Shown here in pieces: positions 28,607 through 41,879 of a stretch of 59,682 nucleotides of DNA. Each line of letters begins with the position of its first letter. The first letter of the stretch is position 1. The notes beneath the pieces are model-generated. The model had not been told where the DNA came from. It worked only from the letters and a program-made list of their open reading frames with translations, and did no database searches. Origin of the DNA: Spirogloea muscicola (lineage: Eukaryota; Streptophyta; Zygnematophyceae; Spirogloeales; Spirogloeaceae); contig WELB01000188.1 of assembly GCA_009602725.1 (NCBI GenBank), positions 119,656 through 179,337 of the forward strand. The letters run 5' to 3'. Position numbers and translations under genes: made by a program.

Positions 28607-30790
28607 ACGGCTACTCGCCTCACCACCACCATGGCGCGTTCGCGCCGCCGCCGTACGGCGCCCCCGGGCCGGCGCCGCCGGCGCTGCACTACGATCAGAG
28701 CCAGTTATTCGAGGGGGCGCCGATGTTCGCCGGCGCGACGCAGGGCTACCCGTACGCCGGCCAGATCTTCGCGGCACAGCAGTACATACCGGGCATGGCC
28801 GGTGGCGGCGGCGGTGGCCAGGACTCGCCGGGCCTGGGCGACGTCTCGATTGCCGGCGGCGAGGCTGCTGAGCTCGGCGGCGGCGGCGGCGGCGGCGGCT
28901 GGATGGCCGACCGCAGCGGCCGGCAGATGTTCCCCGTCGCGCTCATCTCGTCGCCGGGGCCGTACAGCCGCTCCACCTCCGCCGCTGCTTCCCCTGGTGG
29001 CGCGCCACAGCGCATGCTCCTGCCAGGCTACGTGAGCAGCGGCCGTGGAGGTGGCGGCGGTGGCGGCAGCTTTGTTGACGCCCGGGGGTTTAGCCGCGGC
29101 GGCAGCTCCTGGGGCGGTGGCAGCCCCATGGACCGAGGCAAGGGCCGGGGCGGCCGCAGCGGCCCTGGCAGCAGCTTCGGCATTGGGTCCATGGACCTGG
29201 CGAGCGAGCAGAACCGGGGGCCCCGCACGCTGCGAGCTCGGGCTGCACGAGCCTCTGGCAGCGCCAGCACTGGCGCTGCTGCCGCCGCTGGCCCTGCCGC
29301 CAATGATGACAACAGCGCCAGCGGCGACAGGGCCGGCGGCGGCGACGCGGTGGCAGCCGCCGAGCGCGAGGTGCAATACAACCAGCCCGGTTTCCCGGTC
29401 GCGTACGATGCGGCTCGCTTCTTTGTCATCAAGTCGTACAGCGAGGACGACGTGCACAAGAGCATCAAGTACGGCGTGTGGGCGTCCACGCCCAATGGCA
29501 ACTGCCGGCTCGATGATGCGTACCGGGAGGCGCAAGCCACCTCTGGCGGCTGCCCGGTCTTCCTCTTCTTTTCGGTAAGCTTGCTGCAAAATACTATGTC
29601 CACCAGAACCTGGAACTATGCAAATGACTCTCACAGCTGCAGTACTGCTGCAGAGCCGCAGCAGTGCCGGCCACGTAGCGGTCGCCATGGAAGCGGCTAG
29701 GAACCGTTCTGGTGGTTAACAGATGACAGGAGTTAATGATGCCCGGCTGCACTCCCGCAGGTGAATGCCAGCGGGCAGTTTTGTGGAGTGGCCGAGATGA
29801 CGGGGCCCGTCGACTTCGGGCGCTCAGTTGACTACTGGCAGCAGGACAAGTGGAGCGGCCGCTTCCCCGTCACGTGGCACCTTGTCAAGGACGTCCCAAA
29901 CCACGCTCTGCGCCACATTACGCTTGAGAACAACGAGGGCAAGCCTGTGACCAACAGCCGCGACACGCAGGAGGCAAGTCCTTTGCAAGCCTCCGCCCTG
30001 CCTTCCCCCGCTCTGCGAGCTCGCCAAGTGCTGCCTGGTGGTACTCCGCCGTCGCACACAGCTGGGGAGGCTACACAAGCATGTTGAGCTTTGCTGTTGT
30101 GCAGAGGGTTTGCTGTTGGGTGGCCACTGCCAACCGCAGCTTTGTCCTCAAGGGATGCAGCGGCGCCATATGACATCAGCTTGCTTGCATACACAGGTGC
30201 GGCTGGCCCTGGGATTGGAGATGCTGACAATCTTCAAGAACTACGCAGCGCGAGCGTCCATCCTCGAGGACTTCTCTTTTTACGACTCACGCCAGGCTGC
30301 GATGCAGGAGAAGCGCTCGGCGCTGGCTGCCGCAGCGGCTGAGCAGCAACAGCAGCAGCAGCAGGCTGGTGGTGGTGGCCGTCTGCAGCCACGGCGCCTG
30401 GAGCAGACGTTGCAGCCGCCGCAGCCGTCGCCGCCACCTTCAACGTTGTCGCTGCCGAATCCCTCCGTTGAGGCTGACAGGGATGCTGCTGCTCCAGCTG
30501 GTGGCGCTGTTGGCAGTGGCGGCCAGGAGGACAGCAAGAGTGATGTGGCGCCGGAGGCTGCCTCTACATTCTCTACTGCTGAGCTGCGCGCTGCGCTGCC
30601 AGAGACCAGCGATTCCGTCACAACGCCGGAGCCCACAACTGCTGAGACGGTGCCACCCGGGCTTGATTTGGCGGGGGCCACCTCTGACGACGTTGCAGTA
30701 GTTGCAGTAGCAGCTGAGAGCTCTGATGCTGGTGCGCCGCCGGGCAGGCAGGCTCGGGCTGGAGAGGCGGCAGCAAACGACCAGCAATAG
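28149..30790 (+). CDS. YTH-domain RNA-binding protein (m6A reader, YTHDF/ECT type)
   Basis: Binds N6-methyladenosine in mRNA through its YTH domain; plant ECT and animal YTHDF relatives are cytoplasmic. Exons: 28149-28223, 28477-29574, 29761-29973 and 30197-30790 (TAG), all phase 0, 659 residues. The first exon reads [19 protein letters not shown] long disordered part follows with runs of Gly and Ala, a His run (PHHHHG) and repeated Tyr-Gly words. The YTH domain starts at [20 protein letters not shown], with VWAS supplying the first cage tryptophan and WQQDKW the second and third, and ends with RDTQE followed by [11 protein letters not shown]. The C-terminal part has a run of Gln and acidic or Pro-rich stretches. 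The intron after 29973 has a GC donor. A second, different YTH gene lies at 57295-59682. Confidence 0.95.
29974..30196 (+). other. GC-AG intron in the YTH gene
   Basis: The exon ends ...ACGCAGGAG and the intron begins GCAAGT, the standard consensus of GC-type donors; it ends ACACAG before GTGCGGCTGG. The join gives [15 protein letters not shown] in phase, matching the conserved RDTQE-x-x-L-x-x-G-x-x-ML of YTHDF proteins. No GT site gives the same join. Confidence 0.85.
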
Positions 30791-32099
30791 ACATGCCTGC
30801 CAGCGGCAATCTCAAGCTCGCTCGTTCTGTCTCGCATGGTAAGCCCATTCGCTGCCTGGAGACACAGCGGCAAGCGAGTTGCCTGGCAGGCGCGATATTG
30901 CCACTGTTGCCCCCGTGGTTGCACAACGCTCTTGTCATAGCGTCTGCTTGAGCTTCAGTCTATCATGCCGCCGCCTACTTGCATTTGCTAGCTGGGAGAT
31001 ACAAATCCCAGCTAGGCGCCATCCCCGCCAATTGCTTGGCTCGTCCCGCTTGACGCCTAGTGTCAAAGAGGATCAATACCGTCTCTTTTCACTGCTGAAG
31101 ATAACTGATACACCTGGCCTTTGCATTGTGCCCGCCACAGCTGGACGCAAGCCCATTGAACGCCACTTATTGCTCACATATTACCACAGGCATTTAAACA
31201 GCTGCAAGCCTGAAGGTTGCCATGACAGTGATAGCTCGTGTGCATCCACTGGGCAGATTGGCACCACAAGCAGTCTGCCTGGACACATGTTCATCCCGAC
31301 TTGCTATATATTGAATTGAAAGTCAAGGCTCGCTGCTATCAGCAAAGCATGGGACGCTGCTACTTTGATACTTGTATTCATGGGCGTCAAGTGCTTAAGC
31401 AGATTGCTGAAGCAAGAATGACGTTCTTCAGCACGTTGTCATGACCGACTCCAGTCTGTCAAGAATTTGCTGCTGGTCAAGGTTCGTGGTTGCGCATGGC
31501 GCCTGAAACCTCACCGTGTTGCCAAAGATGTGAAGATAAAATCCAGAATTGGGACGTGCTGGTAACGGGCCGGGGNGGTGGGGAGGTTGGAAGGAATGAG
31601 TTTTCAATAGAAAGAGATTTATGGCTGCTGCTATTGGTGTGGAGGCGGGTCGGACGATTTGGCAGTCTGTGACGTTGAATGTCATAGTGGTGGGGCGGGA
31701 GGTCCGCGACGATGTCATCTGGAGTCCAGTGGCCCGATGAGTTGCACAGAAGCAGGGGTGAGAATAGTAGCAACGGCTGCTGCACATGCCATGTACGAGG
31801 CAACTCGCGTGCTGTTGGAGAGGCCGCTGCTCCAAGCTTGTTGTTTTGTGTCGTGATGATACTCTTCGTTGATAATTCATGATGATGGACGCTTGGCTGC
31901 TTGCAGAGGGGAACTGCATGTGTTGCTGGAGGAACGGTGTGCCTCTGCGCCAGCCTTGTCCAGGGCGGCGTTGGAGAAGCCACTGGAAGGGGACCATTGA
32001 CGACATGTCAGGAGAGGCGTGCATGCTGTGCACCTCAGCTAGCGACATGGCAGCATGGAAGCAGGGCTGCTCGCCCTGCTGCCCTCCAGGCTTGGGGGG

Positions 32100-34760
32100 C
32101 CGTCTAGGAAAGGAGATCCTCCACAAGGGGGCAATGGCTGTGAAATCGAAATTCTTCCAAGGGAGGCTGCCAAGAGGAAGTAGCTTCTTTTTCGAGGACG
32201 AGGCTGGCAAAGGGCCAGCCCACAAAACAAGCGACTAAGTCCACAAGAAGAGAGACAATCTGCGGATGGTCCCGAAAGGCCAGCCAGCCCAAGAAAAGGA
32301 GAAACAGCCAATTAAGAAGTACGGCAGCGGCTGTGGGAGGCCAGCCCACCAAGAGAGAACAATGTCTGAAAGGGCAGGAAGGCGCAAAAGCATAAAACTA
32401 TTCTCCGTGACCACAATAAGGAATGACAAGGCTCGAAGGGGCCGGAAAGGAACCGCTGTTCCAATAAAGGCAATGGATGTGAGAGGCCAGCCCAGAAGGA
32501 ATGAACAAGGCCTGAAACAGCTGGAAGGCGCAGAAGGAGAGGACGGAAGGAAGAGAGGGAAGAAACAGCTCTTTCACTGAAAGGCAATGGCTGAGAGAGG
32601 CCAGCCCAAAGCTACGAACAAGGTCTGAAGAACATGATAAGGGGAATGAGGAAGTTGGAAAGCGGCCGCCGGAGGCAACGAGGGCTGGCGGAAAGAGCTC
32701 GGAGGAGGGCCAATCGTGGGTACAAGAGACCCACTTTGACAGCTTATGTCGTTCAGCGGCCTCTTCGGGTTCTCGTCGCGCTCGCTTTCGCAGCACCTCG
32801 CCCCCTTTTGGGAGCTGCTTCACTTATATCTCTTATTGCCCCGTTACCAGGACTTTGGAAGGCTCGGATTGACCTCCCTTTTCAGACCTTGTCCATTCCT
32901 TTGGGCTGGCCTCTCCCAGCCACCAGTTACTCTGGCCGCGCTTGTTGCCTTATCACTTCATGCGCACTGCGCCCCTTTCTCTCTGCCCATCGCTCAGATC
33001 GGGGTAAGGCGAAGGCGATGACGTCGGCAGCAGCGCCACGTGTTCGGACCTGATCCGGCGGTGTCGTCAACCGCCGGCACGTGCGATCAGCAAGCGCGCA
33101 CGCGCTGCAAGCACGTGCGCTTCTAGATGCGCGCCCCACCCTCCCCCCCATCCAGGCTGGATTCTGCGGGGTTACAGCGGCTTCGTCCCTCCCCGGACCT
33201 CGTTTGCCTTCCGCTGACAACGGATTCATTGATAGCGAAGGTTCCACTGAGTAGATAAATTCCTTCGATATCGAGGTCCGCAGGCACTCGGCCCTCGCAC
33301 CTTCGGAAGAGCTACACCTTGTACTGTCAATGTGCTTGTATTCATACTTGGCCATTCAGGCGCTCCAGCACTTAATACTCACTCCATTACTCTGGAAGAG
33401 CTACTTCGTGCTCTTCTCCGTTGGGAGAACCACTTCTTTTCCGTAGGCACTTACATGGCAGAGCTGTTTGTTTCCGTCCGCAAAACGCTGGCTTGCAAAG
33501 CCGCGCCTGGCTCGGTCATTGTCCCTTTGAAGAGCTGCTTTACACAGCCACTGCCTTGAATTGGAAGAACTATTTCCTCTTTACCGTGGCCCCTCTTAGG
33601 GATTTCCTCGTTCATTTTACACATTACTGGCTTGCTTTGGCCTCCCTCTGATAGCTCTAGTTGCAGCCTCTGGCTTTCGCCAAGGAGAAGAAAGCGCGGC
33701 CAGATTGACTGGTGGCTGTGAGAGGCCAGCCCAAAGAAGAAAGAAGAAAGTGCTCGCCCATAAAGAAGAGGGGTTGGCAAAGCCAGCCCAAAATAAATGG
33801 ACGATGTCCAGAGCCAAAGAAAGAGGTGCCGAAAAAGGACTACCCCACAAAACACTACACAACACAAGACGGTGCAGAGGGAAGCTCAGTACCCGCGAGT
33901 GAGCAACATCAGGTCGAGTAGCTCGCTGCAGGTGAAGAGGCTCTCCGCCGAGACCCAGAGGCGGCGGTCATAGCACGGCCTGCTCGCGTGTGGACGGCGT
34001 AGGCAAGGGAACGTTGAAACGATACCGCCGGGCGCATACATTCCCGAGAAGAAGACTTGGGCGAGCGAACCAACGGCGTGGCATCGCCCCTGGCAGACCC
34101 GGCCGCCGGTCAATGAGAAAGGCTCGCCCCATTGAGGATAGGGGCTGGGAAAGCCAGCCCAAAAAGAAGGAACAAAGTACGAGAAGGGGGCCAGGGGAAG
34201 CGCTAAGAAAAGCACAGAAAAGAAACGAAGCAGCTACGAAGCACTCAGTAACCCCTTCTAAGCAGCCTCAGGTCAGAGAGACTGGGTTCCTGGAAGCGGG
34301 TCCCCTGGCCTGAGCCAGAGGCAGCAGCGAGGGCTCTGCCTGCACGCAGGTGCAGCGCGCGGGTCATAGACCTCTGCAGCGAGACGGCCAAGCGCCTGCG
34401 GTACACCTGCGCTAGCGACCCTGCTAGTCTTTCTGATATTTTGCGGCTCCTCACTCGTGCTTACTTAAGTGCTTCACCCTACCGGCCAAGCTCGAGACAA
34501 CACTTTTGGTCACTTCGGACCTTGTCAATCTCTCCCGGGCTGGCTGTTCACAGCCCTTGCCCGGCTCTGTTCCAGCTGCGAGTTACTCCGACTTGCTGCT
34601 GCTAACTCGGGGTTATCAAGCTCACCTCCGCTGTAGTCTCGTGCATCGCTGTGTGTTCTAGGCGCCTCACGGCTTTTTGGACCTTGTCCATCCTTTATGG
34701 GCTGGCCTTTTCCAGCGTAGTTGTTGAGTGGTTCATCCCTACCCTGATTCTGAGATAGCG
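32100..34760. repeat. Dense patchwork of dispersed hairpin repeats
   Basis: Plus-strand foldbacks occur near 32140, 32330 (GGCTGTGGGAGGCCAGCCC), 32470-32490, 32590, 33715, 33770 (GGTTGGCAAAGCCAGCCC) and 34142-34160 (GGGCTGGGAAAGCCAGCCC, a perfect 7-bp stem). Minus-strand foldbacks occur near 32905, 33550, 34540 and 34705. Near full-length copies are 33693-33985 and 34117-34340, each carrying head, foldback, CTCAGTA box and a tail like GAGACCCAGAGGCGGCGG or GAGCCAGAGGCAGCAG. Copies interrupt and truncate each other. Confidence 0.8.
34330..34450 (-). mobile_element. LINE (non-LTR retrotransposon) C-terminal fragment
   Basis: The minus strand reads AGSLAQVYRRRLAVSLQRSM, then TRALHLRAG. This matches the end of the LINE-derived frame at 42845-43160, which also has AGSLAQVYR. 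It joins the tail of a hairpin repeat on its left side. It is too short to classify alone. Confidence 0.55.
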
Positions 34761-35103
34761 TTTCTGGAATAAAGTCCGAATTTGGAAGAGCCTTCGTGTT
34801 TCCATTTTGGGAGAGCCACACTCTTTGATTGCATGCGCACCGCGCGCCTGCTCTCCCTATTCGGGCATCAGTTAGCGACCTCTACGTGCTGACTCGTGGT
34901 CTCTGCGCGGGCCAGCTTAGCGGCAGGTGATGTGTGCATCTGTCGATGTGCAGGCCTTCGTACTTGGCCACTCAGGCTCCTGCATCATCACTAAACACGC
35001 CATTTCCACTGCCATGCACCACGCACCACCCGCCATGGCCGCCGTAGCCGGCCCCGCCGCGCGGCGCCGCCCTCGGGCGGCCTCCACCGCCGCCGCCGCC
35101 GCC

Positions 35104-36035
35104 NNNNNNNNNNNNNNNNNNNNNNNNNNNNNNNNNNNNNNNNNNNNNNNNNNNNNNNNNNNNNNNNNNNNNNNNNNNNNNNNNNNNNNNNNNNNNNNNN
35201 NNNNNNNNNNNNNNNNNNNNNNNNNNNNNNNNNNNNNNNNNNNNNNNNNNNNNNNNNNNNNNNNNNNNNNNNNNNNNNNNNNNNNNNNNNNNNNNNNNNN
35301 NNNNNNNNNNNNNNNNNNNNNNNNNNNNNNNNNNNNNNNNNNNNNNNNNNNNNNNNNNNNNNNNNNNNNNNNNNNNNNNNNNNNNNNNNNNNNNNNNNNN
35401 NNNNNNNNNNNNNNNNNNNNNNNNNNNNNNNNNNNNNNNNNNNNNNNNNNNNNNNNNNNNNNNNNNNNNNNNNNNNNNNNNNNNNNNNNNNNNNNNNNNN
35501 NNNNNNNNNNNNNNNNNNNNNNNNNNNNNNNNNNNNNNNNNNNNNNNNNNNNNNNNNNNNNNNNNNNNNNNNNNNNNNNNNNNNNNNNNNNNNNNNNNNN
35601 NNNNNNNNNNNNNNNNNNNNNNNNNNNNNNNNNNNNNNNNNNNNNNNNNNNNNNNNNNNNNNNNNNNNNNNNNNNNNNNNNNNNNNNNNNNNNNNNNNNN
35701 NNNNNNNNNNNNNNNNNNNNNNNNNNNNNNNNNNNNNNNNNNNNNNNNNNNNNNNNNNNNNNNNNNNNNNNNNNNNNNNNNNNNNNNNNNNNNNNNNNNN
35801 NNNNNNNNNNNNNNNNNNNNNNNNNNNNNNNNNNNNNNNNNNNNNNNNNNNNNNNNNNNNNNNNNNNNNNNNNNNNNNNNNNNNNNNNNNNNNNNNNNNN
35901 NNNNNNNNNNNNNNNNNNNNNNNNNNNNNNNNNNNNNNNNNNNNNNNNNNNNNNNNNNNNNNNNNNNNNNNNNNNNNNNNNNNNNNNNNNNNNNNNNNNN
36001 NNNNNNNNNNNNNNNNNNNNNNNNNNNNNNNNNNN
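35104..36035. other. Assembly gap (932 N)
   Basis: Unsequenced bases flanked by a CCG run on the left and a polypyrimidine/poly-C run on the right. The upstream exons of the M28 peptidase, including its first membrane segment and first zinc ligands, are probably in or just left of this gap. Confidence 0.99.
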
Positions 36036-36205
36036 CCTCTCTCCCCCTCCCCCCCCCCCGCCCTTCCTCTTGCTCTCTTCCCTCTTAATATCTGCACGGG
36101 GGTTGCTTGCATGCTTGTGTTTGCCGGCACGCTCCGTGAAGTACCAACGCTTTAGCCTTGACCGATGTCTATGACTTACGCCCTGACTGGGCTGCTCGGG
36201 TGCAG

Positions 36206-39200
36206 GCCAGGAGCTGGGGACTGCAGCTCCAATGTCGCTGTGATGCTGGAGCTTCTGCGAGCTGCCAGCCATCAGCCGGACTGGTTCTGGCGGGCCACCG
36301 ATGGCAATGACAGTGGCTGCCACAATGCTGTCATCTTTCTTTTCAACACTGGCGAGGAGGAAGGCCTCCTTGGTTCTCATGCATTTGTCACGCAGGTGCG
36401 AGCTCGGAGTAACTTCAAGGCTATGGTTCAGCTCTCAGGCGCCCCAGAGGCCGATTGATTAGACCCTGTTGCCGCTCCTTAGTCCCAGCTCCTGCCTCAT
36501 GCTGTATCAGAGGGAGAAACTGAAACCCGCGTCTGTTGACGACAAGCAGAGGTCTTCTACTTGAGCTCCACCGCCAGCTCCAGCACAAGTACTCAGCCCT
36601 TTCCCGTCCCTCGCTGCTCGCGCGGATGCGGCCTTGCCATGGCGCAGCACCCGTGGAGGCACGTTATCAAGGCGGCGATTGACCTCGAGGCCATGGGCGT
36701 GGGTGGCCGGTCGGCCATCTTCCAGGTGGACACACAGTCTGACCCTGCTGCACCCGCTATCACTTCCAAAGCCCAAGTCTAGTGCTTTAGCAGCCAACTG
36801 TAAGCTGGCCCCCGGGCCTGCCCTCTCGCTCTTTGCTCCAGCTGCCTTCGAACTTCAGTTACAAGTCTTCGGTTACCAAGAGACCAAACATAAATGCCAC
36901 TTGTCGTATGCTGGACGTTCTTTGAATTCTGAACAAGCCCAACAGCAGAACCTGAGACGTGCCTGGTTTCGACTTGCAGGCGGGGCCGAGCAGCTGGCTT
37001 CTCAAGAACTTTCAGGAGGTGGCGCCGCACCCAACGGCCTTGCTGCCGGCTCAGGTCGGGTGCAGACGCATCTGCCTCCAGGCCGGTAGTCCGCCGGCGG
37101 ACAACTTCTAGACTGACATCTGCTCTGTCACTATTATTCCCACAATCACCAATCCTCTGGACCTTGTAGAGGAGGACACAAGGCCATACATTGGCTCTAG
37201 TCGAGACTGCTCGGACTTAGGAGCTGTATCAGGACGACCCATGGCATTGACTGTGTGCAGGATATCTTCACCAGCGGCGTCATTAAGTCTGCGACAGACT
37301 TCCAGGTCTACCGTGATGTCGCCGGCCTCTCAGGCCTCGACTTTGCATACATGGACCACGGCGGCATGTATCATACCAAAGTCTGGCCCGGAACTGTGAA
37401 AGTCTACCTTCAGTGTAGCTCAGAAGCTCAAAGTGGGAGTTGCTTGTTACACTGTGCAGCACATTTGTATGGTAGCACAACAACATTCTGCAGCCTCAAC
37501 AAGGACCAACTTTCAACAGATGAAGTGTGTTACTGCAGTATGTGATTCCTCAGAAGACTGACTGTCATCATTGCACATGTTGAGGGAGCTCTTGCTGCTT
37601 GTGCCAACTCCAGAATGATCGCATGGAGAACCTGGCGCCTGGGTCTTTACAACACCTGGGCGAGAACATGCACGCCCTGATTGCTGTCGTTGTGGCGTCC
37701 AGCGACCTGGGCAACCAGACGAGGACAGCTGGCACAGCCCAGGCGTCAAATGAGGCAATTTATTTTGATCTGCTTGTATGAATTCTCTCTTTCTAAACCC
37801 TAAGCCTTGATACCAGGCATCATTGCATGCAGAGCGTTGTTTGCACGTCCTATGTGCAATCTGAATCCTTCCCCATGTTGGCTTTACGTTTGATGTACTT
37901 TTGACTCAATCAAGGACTTTGACTTCTACGGTACCAAGATCCTGACAGTGGCTGGCTTTGACACGTCGCCACGTTCAGGGCCAGCACATTGTGACCTTGC
38001 CGACAGCGACCGCAGCGACCATCTACTCGCTCCTGCGGACGTCTGCGCTTGCTCTCCTCCTGACGCTCGTCCCATGGCTTCAATCCATTGTCACGATCGC
38101 TTGCACCGGCCTTCTGTCGCTGGCGTCTGCGAGCGTTGTCGCCGTGCTCCTCCCACTGCTCATTCCAGAGTCGCCAGCTCCTTACATCGCCCACCCATGG
38201 TTGGTCCTGCCGTTGTTCGTCGCGCCTGCCCTGGCTGGCGCCCTGCTGGGCCATCGTGCCGCACACAAGATCAACCTGCATCTGCATGGGCGAGCACGGA
38301 CGCCACGAGGACCCAGCGAGGACGCCTACACCCAGGAGAAGGCGGTGGTCGATGCTGAGCGCACAGAGTACCTTTCGGGCCTCTGGCTGTGGCTGGCAGT
38401 CCTGATGGCAGGGACGTTTGCCAAAGTGGGGACCACATATCTTGCAGTTCCTTGGCTGGTCTGCCCGACTCTTTCTTGTGAGGAACTACCTCAAGGACCG
38501 CAAAGTTTGAATTAGCAAGGCTAGGAACACCGTAGCATTTAACAGCTGTGATCTTCAGGATCCAATGTTGAATGAAATTGATGCAGTGCTGCATGACGCC
38601 TTCCCGGCTCACTCAGCATTCCCTCAAGAGTACTATGTCCTCCATCTGTGCCATCCCGTTGTGGCGAGCTTGTGTCCTGTGCCGTCACATACCCCTGCGT
38701 TGCAGAACGAATATGCAAATTGAAATTCCACCGTGGCAATCATGCAGTTGTGCTCATTGAAGGCCGCAGGCGGCAATCGCTCCTCTGGCTGACTGCCATG
38801 GTCGGGGTTATTCTACCAATTGTGCTGTCATCGGAGGTCATCATCCGCTTACCTGCCGTGCTCATTGGCACCCTCGTGCGCTCGGATAGGTTCGAACCTG
38901 GTCATTAAGTTCTGAGTCCCATTGACATTTCAATCTGTTTGGCAGGTTGCACAATGTGGCCTTAGGCTCCAGGATTGACTTCAACAGCAACGTCATGCAC
39001 GTTTTAACGTGCATGATGTTGTTGTGGCCTTTGCAGCTTGCTTCACTAAAACCTTCATGAGGGTCCATTGCTATTCGGAGTGCTTTGGGATCAAGATTGA
39101 ACTTTAGCGTTCTCATATCAGACGTTGACAACCTAACACACTTGATAATTCGAGCAGTCCTTCTATCAATCGTACACTCTGGTTCCTTATTCTGTGACTG

Positions 39201-40822
39201 TGTGCCCATGACAGTGTGCCAGGTAAAAGTCCGCTGTGGTTGGGCAATGTCACCATTGCTGTTTTGCTGGCAACCTACACCTGCCTTACTCTCATCTTCC
39301 TGCTCCCATATGCCCACCGCCATGGTGAGCACGGGTTCATAGACTGATCAAGACAATGCTGCAGTCTGCAGTCTGTAGAAGATTCAATTTCAAGTCCAGA
39401 TTGCTGTGTTGCTTCTAGAATTCACATCTATACATTCGCTCCCCAGCCATCTTACTTGGCCACCCAAGTCTGTGCAGCATTGTTTGTCCTATGCTCAGTG
39501 TCAATGAGCTGCGAAAGCAATCTGTGCAATTTTCTCCTTATCAGGTGCTTCAGTCACGTTGGTGACATTCTGTGGGCTGGCCCTGGCATTTGGCCTGCTC
39601 GTGACATTGACAGGCATCTTTCCTCCTTACACGTCTGAACTTGGACGCACTGTCAATGTAGGCTCCATGGCCCAATCCCCTGCTCCACTAGACCTACACA
39701 ACGTCAGCAACTGAGTATTGCCAGCTGCTTGTGATGTGCAGGAATGTCGTACATACAGGGCTCATGCTATTTTTGGCAGATTTGTGCATTAGCAGATATC
39801 TGTCGAGTAGTGAGGCTTGAGATGCCATAATATGATGCTGTTCTCGGCCCTTAATGCGGGCTTTAACACTGCCCATGAGGACTGCAACTCTGATGTTCTG
39901 CTCACCATTGCAGGTCGTCCAGGTTCACACGGCAAGGGTGGGGCCAGGCATGACCGCTGCCGGGCGCTGGCAGCTGTCGCTGGCCTCAGGCACCCCTGGC
40001 CTGCTGACGAGGGAGGCATCGCTCCTCAATGACAGCTCCTTTGCGTGCGGCCGAGACGGGAATCCGGACTTTGTCACTTACGCTGTTGAATATGGCTGCA
40101 CCAAGGCACTGGCCACGCCGTCCAACAGCAAGCATCTCGCGAGCCTTGAACCCGAGCTGGTCTACATGGGCCATCAGAGCGGGGAAGGCAAGAACCAAGA
40201 TGGGATGCTGTGGACGAGCCTGATTGGCATCCGCACGGCAGCCTCTCACCGTTGGCAGCTGGCTGTGGACGCCAGCAGAATCAGCACCTTCTCTCTCCGC
40301 CGGGACGACGTGAATGACCATGCGGGTCAGTCCTGAAGTTGTTGTGTTGCATGTGTGCATCCTGGTGCTGGAATGCATCCAGGTTGTGGCCCTTGTTTGC
40401 ACTCCGTGTCACTTGAGGTCAGCCTGTTCTGAGAGGCGGGTGCTTGATGAGTCCTGAGTGTAAACTTGCTCTGGCAACAATTCATTTGTTGACGGATTTG
40501 CTTGTCAGCTGTTCTTGCGGAGGGCCCTGCGACTGGCGGTGTGAATGGTTGGCACACAATCCAATTTGTCAATGGCGAGGTCGAGGCAGGGGGCAGCTTT
40601 GCTCGGCTGGTCATTGGACTGGAGTGGAAAGCCCGGCCGCGGGCTGCAGGGAGGCCCCTCCTCAAGCTGCGAGCTGACTACAACCACGTCACGGAGGAGG
40701 TTGCAGACGTCCTGCAGAAAGTCCCGGCTTGGTGCTCTGAATTTGGCAAATCTACGTCGCCATACAACCTGGCCTTTGTGGTGGAGTTGGACCTTAAAGA
40801 GGACAGAACTACGAGTAGTTGA
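36206..40822 (+). CDS. M28-family membrane metallopeptidase (ERMP1/FXNA-like), 5' incomplete
   Basis: A multi-pass zinc aminopeptidase-like protein of the ER or other endomembranes. Exons: 36206-36395, 36648-36725, 36980-37054, 37261-37380, 37614-37775, 37949-38477, 38748-38889, 39215-39324, 39545-39657, 39914-40325 and 40509-40822 (TGA), all in phase. Catalytic part: GAGDCSSN (zinc Asp), FLFNTGEEEG (catalytic and zinc Glu), IDLEAMGVGG, GVIKSATDFQVYRDVAGLSG, and MYHTK with the last His ligand followed by GSLQHLGENM. After it come several hydrophobic helices (38000-38250, 38770-38880, 39220-39320, 39550-39630) and a beta-rich lumenal C-terminus (GRWQLSLASG ... NGWHTIQFVNGE). The start and the first metal-binding motif are missing in the N gap. 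The acceptor at 37949 is the only one that keeps the membrane part open. Confidence 0.93.
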
Positions 40823-41879
40823 GATACAGTACAAAGCAGAGCTGATGGTGACCAAGAGATGTAAGGGCTGCCATGGTCTGGGACTTGCTGGTGATTGAGT
40901 ATGCCAGCAATGGCTTTTGGTGGAGCAAGTCCTACACGGAGCCATAGCCTCCTTTCTTTGTTTTCTTAATTTTCAGTGTAGTCTTTGTGTGCTCAAGTGT
41001 ACCACAGGCTTTGATATCTACGTTTTTCACACTGTTGAAGCGCCACCAGCTGCTGAGGTAGTCTGTTCTTTGTACCACTTCCGGCATCACCCAAAATTAT
41101 TATTGCTCCGGTCTTGCGCGGCTACATTAGAAGAGCCACTTCGCTGGGGGTTAACCATGCACAACGAAACCCGTTGCAGATATATTCACACCTGCTCGCC
41201 AAGAATCTTCAGTACAACTTCTGAGCAAGCTTCGGTCCCAAATATCAGCAATCTTTGGACCTGAACACCTGATAGCGTCCGTGCATAGTTTAGGCCCCTG
41301 CTTTGCCAAGCTCGTACTAAGCGCTGATTGTAGAGATCGCTACCCATCAAGGAAGCCAATGAAAGTGGTGCACAACAATCAGTGCGTGAACGTGGGGTCT
41401 GGGCCATAGGGCCATGAGGTAGCAGCACACTTATTGTCAATTGGATTACAGCCACTGGCCAGGGCTGTTTTGTCATTCTCGTGTGGTTGTGCAAGGTGGT
41501 GCCTCGTCACTGGCCCCTCAGATGACTTGGTCTTCGGCAGTTGTTGGTGGGCCTTCCTTCACGCCTGATTAAATTTACAAGCTCTATATTCCGTCATGCA
41601 AGCGTGCTCTCAATGACGCGCAATCGAGTCACAGGAAGTCTAGCTTGTAAGCACGCTCAATGGACTTATTGGGCCCCTAAGAGTCATCTGACAGTTGGCT
41701 GCCATCAGAAGCTTCTTTCAGCCGCTGTGCTCTTGTGATCAAGTTGCAAAAACTGTTTGCATATTCACCACCATTCTCTTCACCTATCGTTCATTTGAGG
41801 TCATCACTCAATTAACATGAAAGCATGAGCTTGACCTCGCTAGGCTGACACACGACGTCGCAGACACGACAGATCTGCT

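Larger units (their letters stand above)
30791..35103. other. Repeat-rich intergenic region up to the assembly gap
   Basis: The first 600 bases should hold the 3' UTR of the YTH gene. No gene is recognisable in 31430-32100, although a long minus-strand frame crosses a single N at 31576. From about 32100 to 34760 the sequence is a dense patchwork of hairpin repeats and LINE fragments. A CCG-rich stretch leads into the gap. Confidence 0.55.

Noticed and set aside
28705-29688. 327-codon frame antisense to the YTH gene
   Set aside because: It is the mirror of the GC-biased coding exon; its Ala-rich content is explained by the sense codons.
31428-32225. 265-codon minus-strand frame
   Set aside because: It crosses a single N, overlaps repeat modules at its 5' end, has no recognisable family and an unusual composition.
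34917-36380. Very long frames through the N gap
   Set aside because: They consist mostly of unknown bases.
37915-37948. Exon with DFDFYGTK before the peptidase membrane part
   Set aside because: Using it puts the following membrane helices out of frame; the acceptor at 37949 keeps phase with all later exons.
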